Both the position numbers and the translations under genes were made by a program. A model generated the notes under the pieces. The model searched no databases and was not told where the DNA came from. It saw only the letters and a program-made list of their open reading frames with translations. A stretch of 64,000 nt of DNA from JAJDAT01 sp964344185 (GTDB lineage Bacteria; Nitrospinota; Nitrospinia; Nitrospinales; JAJDAT01). This document shows positions 61,791-64,000 of the stretch, in pieces. The first letter of the stretch is position 1. Each line of letters begins with the position of its first letter. The DNA is taken from contig CAYFMN010000006.1 of assembly GCA_964344185.1 (NCBI GenBank), positions 1 to 64,000 of the forward strand, given 5' to 3'.

Positions 61791-62019
61791 TAGTTTTGAT
61801 TGAGTTTTTGTTTATATTGCAACAGCGAACTTTAACTAATTTAACGTGAAAAGGAGTTTAAAATCTACTCCAATTTAAAAGTTGTTATTCTGTGGCTTTA
61901 TGACATGACCTAAAGTAAATTCAATCCAAAATAGAAAACAATATGGTTTGCGATGTTGCTTGAACTAAAGGTAAGAGATTGATAATATGACTAAAATTTG
62001 AGCAAATTGGAGATAAACA

Positions 62020-62538
62020 ATGCAAGATTCGTCCAAAAAAGTAGTTAACATTGCTATTTTGACAGTTTCTGATACCAGAACTGAGGAAGATGATAAATCT
62101 GGAAATGTTTTAGCGGAACGCGTTAAAGAAGCAGGTCATAATTTGATAGAAAAGCGCATAATTACCGACGATATTGATAAAATTCAGGGAGTTCTAAAGG
62201 AATGGATAAACAATCCCGAAGTAGACGCGATCATTTCTACTGGTGGGACAGGGGTTACCGGTCGAGATGTTACCCCGGAGGCTTTTGAAGGTTTGTACGA
62301 CAAGCCTATTCCGGGTTTTGGAGAACTTTTTAGAATGTTGAGTTATCAAAATATAAAGACATCTACTATCCAGTCACGCGCTACGGGAGGCGTTGCTAAC
62401 GGCACCATGATGTTTGCATTACCTGGATCTACAGGGGCTTGTAAGGACGGTTGGGATCAAATTATAGTGCATCAGCTTAATAGCGAACACAAACCATGCA
62501 ATTTGGTTGAACTCATGCCTAGAATGCTGGAAAAATAG
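62020..62538 (+). CDS. moaB: Molybdenum cofactor biosynthesis protein MoaB/Mog family
   Basis: A 172-residue molybdopterin-binding protein. AILTVSDTRTEEDDKSG, the loop IISTGGTGVTGRDVTPE and ALPGSTGACKDGWD are family signatures. MoaB/Mog proteins adenylate molybdopterin ahead of molybdenum insertion. MoaB is favoured over MogA by length and sequence. A molybdenum cofactor need would fit a DMSO-reductase-family enzyme elsewhere in the genome. It is 52 bases before rluD. Confidence 0.93.
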   Translation: MQDSSKKVVNIAILTVSDTRTEEDDKSGNVLAERVKEAGHNLIEKRIITDDIDKIQGVLKEWINNPEVDAIISTGGTGVTGRDVTPEAFEGLYDKPIPGFGELFRMLSYQNIKTSTIQSRATGGVANGTMMFALPGSTGACKDGWDQIIVHQLNSEHKPCNLVELMPRMLEK

Positions 62539-62590
62539 GTTGTTCTTTGAACGTTGTTAAGTTTGGTCGTTAGTATTGTTAGCCAAATAA

Positions 62591-63499
62591 ATGCAAGATT
62601 ATGAATTTTTAATTGATGAAACTAGTATTAACAGTCGCTTAGATGTCTTTCTAACCGATGAACTTCCAGATTTTAGCCGGTCTTATCTTAAAAAACTAAT
62701 TGATGGTTGTCTAGTAACCGTCAATGGGGCTTCTGCAAAACCAAACTATAAACTTAAGCTTGGGGATTCCATTGAAGTGGCGGTCCCCGCTCCCATTTCT
62801 TTAGAAGTTCAACCGGAACCTATCCCATTACAAGCTGTTTTTGAAGATGAATCAATTTTGGTCGTTGACAAACCTGCTGGAATGGTAGTGCACCCCGCCC
62901 CTGGTAATTATACGGGTACTTTAGTCAATGCAATTTTGAACCACTGTTCGGATCTTTCTGGAATTGGAGGAGTTGAAAGACCTGGCATTGTGCACCGACT
63001 GGATAAAGAAACTTCTGGATTGATTGTTGTCGCTAAAAATGATTACGCCTTACAATCTCTAACAAAACAGTTTAAAGATCGAGTTGTAAAAAAACAATAT
63101 CTTGCCTTAGTAAGAGGATCTTTGAAAAAACACTCCGGAATAATTAATGTTCCAATCGGTAGACATAAAGTTAATCGAAAAAAAATGGCTGTAGATATTG
63201 GGGCGGGGAGAGAAGCGATTACGTATTACGAAATGGTGGAACAGTTTAAGCTTTTTGCATTTTTAAGATTATTTCCAAAAACAGGGAGAACTCATCAAAT
63301 CCGGGTTCATCTATCGCATATTGGAAATCCAATTTTATGCGACAAGCTTTACAATAAAAATTCCTCAAGTCATTTTTCAAAAATTCTTACTCGTCAAGCG
63401 CTTCACGCTCATAAATTAGAATTCCAGCACCCATGTTCGGGTCGAATGGTCGAATTCGAATCTCCTTTGCCTAAAGATATGGCTTCTCTGATGAATTAA
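62591..63499 (+). CDS. rluD: Large-subunit rRNA pseudouridine synthase RluD
   Basis: A 302-residue pseudouridine synthase. An S4 RNA-binding domain (about residues 12-70, SRLDVFLTDELPDFSRSYL) precedes the catalytic domain with GIVHRLDKETSGL, whose Asp attacks uridine. PAGMVVHPAPGN and GRTHQIRVHL are also diagnostic. RluD modifies helix 69 of 23S rRNA; RluC/A relatives differ mainly in target. Its stop overlaps the ribosome-binding site of the next gene. Confidence 0.93.
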   Translation: MQDYEFLIDETSINSRLDVFLTDELPDFSRSYLKKLIDGCLVTVNGASAKPNYKLKLGDSIEVAVPAPISLEVQPEPIPLQAVFEDESILVVDKPAGMVVHPAPGNYTGTLVNAILNHCSDLSGIGGVERPGIVHRLDKETSGLIVVAKNDYALQSLTKQFKDRVVKKQYLALVRGSLKKHSGIINVPIGRHKVNRKKMAVDIGAGREAITYYEMVEQFKLFAFLRLFPKTGRTHQIRVHLSHIGNPILCDKLYNKNSSSHFSKILTRQALHAHKLEFQHPCSGRMVEFESPLPKDMASLMN

Positions 63500-63515
63500 G
63501 GAGTAACAAAACGAA

Positions 63516-64000
63516 ATGAATCGAAAGATGTATTCAAATTTTAACTGGATTTTTTTCTCAGTCATTCTATTGATTTCAATTTTGGGAGTAGTAATTATTT
63601 ATAGCGCAAATCATGGGAGGCCCGAGGAGTTTTTTAGAAGCCTTTACATTAAACAGATTTTTAGGATTTGTTTGGGGCTTGCAGTGATGTTGTTTGCGAT
63701 TTTTGTCGACTATCGTTTTTGGGGAAGGAATGCCTATTTAATTTACGCCGTTATTATAGTTTTTCTAGTTTGGACTTTGTTTTTTGGGAATATTGCCTCA
63801 GGAGCCCGTCGCTGGATTAGAGTTGGCCCGCTCATTTTACAAGTATCTGAATTTGCCAAATTTGCGTTGATTATTGTTTTGGCCAATTATTACTCCAAGA
63901 AAAAACATGGGGGAAAATATAAACTGATCAATTTAATTGTGCCTGCAATTTACACAGGAGTAATTTGTTTTCTTATTTCGCTACAGCCAGATTTGGGAAC
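63516..64000 (+). CDS. rodA: RodA/FtsW-family (SEDS) peptidoglycan polymerase, N-terminal part
   Basis: The start of a gene cut by the window end. The first 161 residues begin MNRKMYSNFNWIFF. They have several membrane helices, with the SEDS signatures GARRWIRVGP, SEFAKFALII and, at the edge, LQPDLGT. The family polymerises lipid II into glycan strands; RodA (elongation) is slightly favoured over FtsW because no division genes adjoin. AAGGAG overlaps the rluD stop, 12 bases before the ATG at 63516. Confidence 0.88.
   Translation, partial: MNRKMYSNFNWIFFSVILLISILGVVIIYSANHGRPEEFFRSLYIKQIFRICLGLAVMLFAIFVDYRFWGRNAYLIYAVIIVFLVWTLFFGNIASGARRWIRVGPLILQVSEFAKFALIIVLANYYSKKKHGGKYKLINLIVPAIYTGVICFLISLQPDLG

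Noticed and set aside
1..64000. CRISPR array, tRNA or rRNA genes
   Set aside because: No regularly spaced repeats and no tRNA-like or rRNA segment was recognised by reading; a tRNAscan or Infernal run would settle it.

Overview
The window is AT-rich bacterial chromosome with short intergenic gaps and genes on both strands. It has three assembly gaps (runs of N), so it comes from a draft genome, possibly single-cell or metagenomic. TonB/ExbBD, a TonB-dependent receptor, a lipoprotein and several signal-peptide proteins indicate a Gram-negative cell. A haem-b lipoprotein resembling the gamma subunit of type II DMSO-reductase-family enzymes (the family of the nitrite oxidoreductase gamma subunit), a short urate-oxidase-N-type membrane protein and the low GC would fit a marine nitrite oxidiser of the Nitrospinota. 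That assignment is inference; no rRNA or nxrAB is present to test it.

Layout. 1-9.8 kb: a ferredoxin/beta-lactamase-fold protein, an orphan ParD antitoxin, an SGNH hydrolase, mazG, hemW, era-map, and a very large M1-M28-PDZ peptidase fusion. 9.8-18.6 kb: an iron locus with bacterioferritin, Fur, exbB-exbD-exbD-tonB, a secreted DxNxDG-repeat protein and a FecA-like receptor. Promoters with Fur-box-like palindromes precede exbB (two in tandem) and the receptor. 18.7-25.3 kb: a TPR-methyltransferase, small exported or membrane proteins, a pseudo-receiver/CheX protein, a CapD/FlaA1-type dehydratase and a tail-anchored coiled-coil protein. 25.4-33.7 kb: a housekeeping run xerC-hslV-hslU-argB-hrcA-grpE-mutM plus a B12-binding radical SAM protein.

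33.9-47.5 kb: ilvD, the haem-b lipoprotein, an M16 peptidase, ald-dnaE, a response regulator with HD-GYP output (broken by an assembly gap), a REC-PAS-GGDEF diguanylate cyclase, a YqeG-like HAD phosphatase and a DUF1566 protein. 48.2-52.3 kb: a DUF2892 membrane protein, groES-groEL under a CIRCE-like operator, and queF with three small genes. 52.5-57.2 kb: a dCACHE-GAF-PAS histidine kinase, an Rcp1-like regulator and a second REC-HD-GYP protein. 57.2-64 kb: small membrane proteins, an aldo/keto reductase, a cyclic-nucleotide-binding protein, a glycosyltransferase and pteridine-reductase-like SDR pair, moaB, rluD and the start of a rodA/ftsW gene.

How the parts connect. Fur, the Fur boxes, TonB-ExbBD, the receptor and bacterioferritin form one iron uptake and storage unit. 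HrcA from 29.4 kb probably represses groESL at 50.5 kb through the CIRCE variant. One diguanylate cyclase and two HD-GYP phosphodiesterases suggest active cyclic-di-GMP signalling. A dispersed MITE-like repeat of about 105 bp occurs four times, once between the two exbD genes. No CRISPR array, tRNA, rRNA or complete insertion sequence was seen, and no clear novel multi-gene system. The best leads are the bacterioferritin lacking two ferroxidase ligands, the repeat family, the peptidase fusion and the leader between the Fur-controlled promoters.
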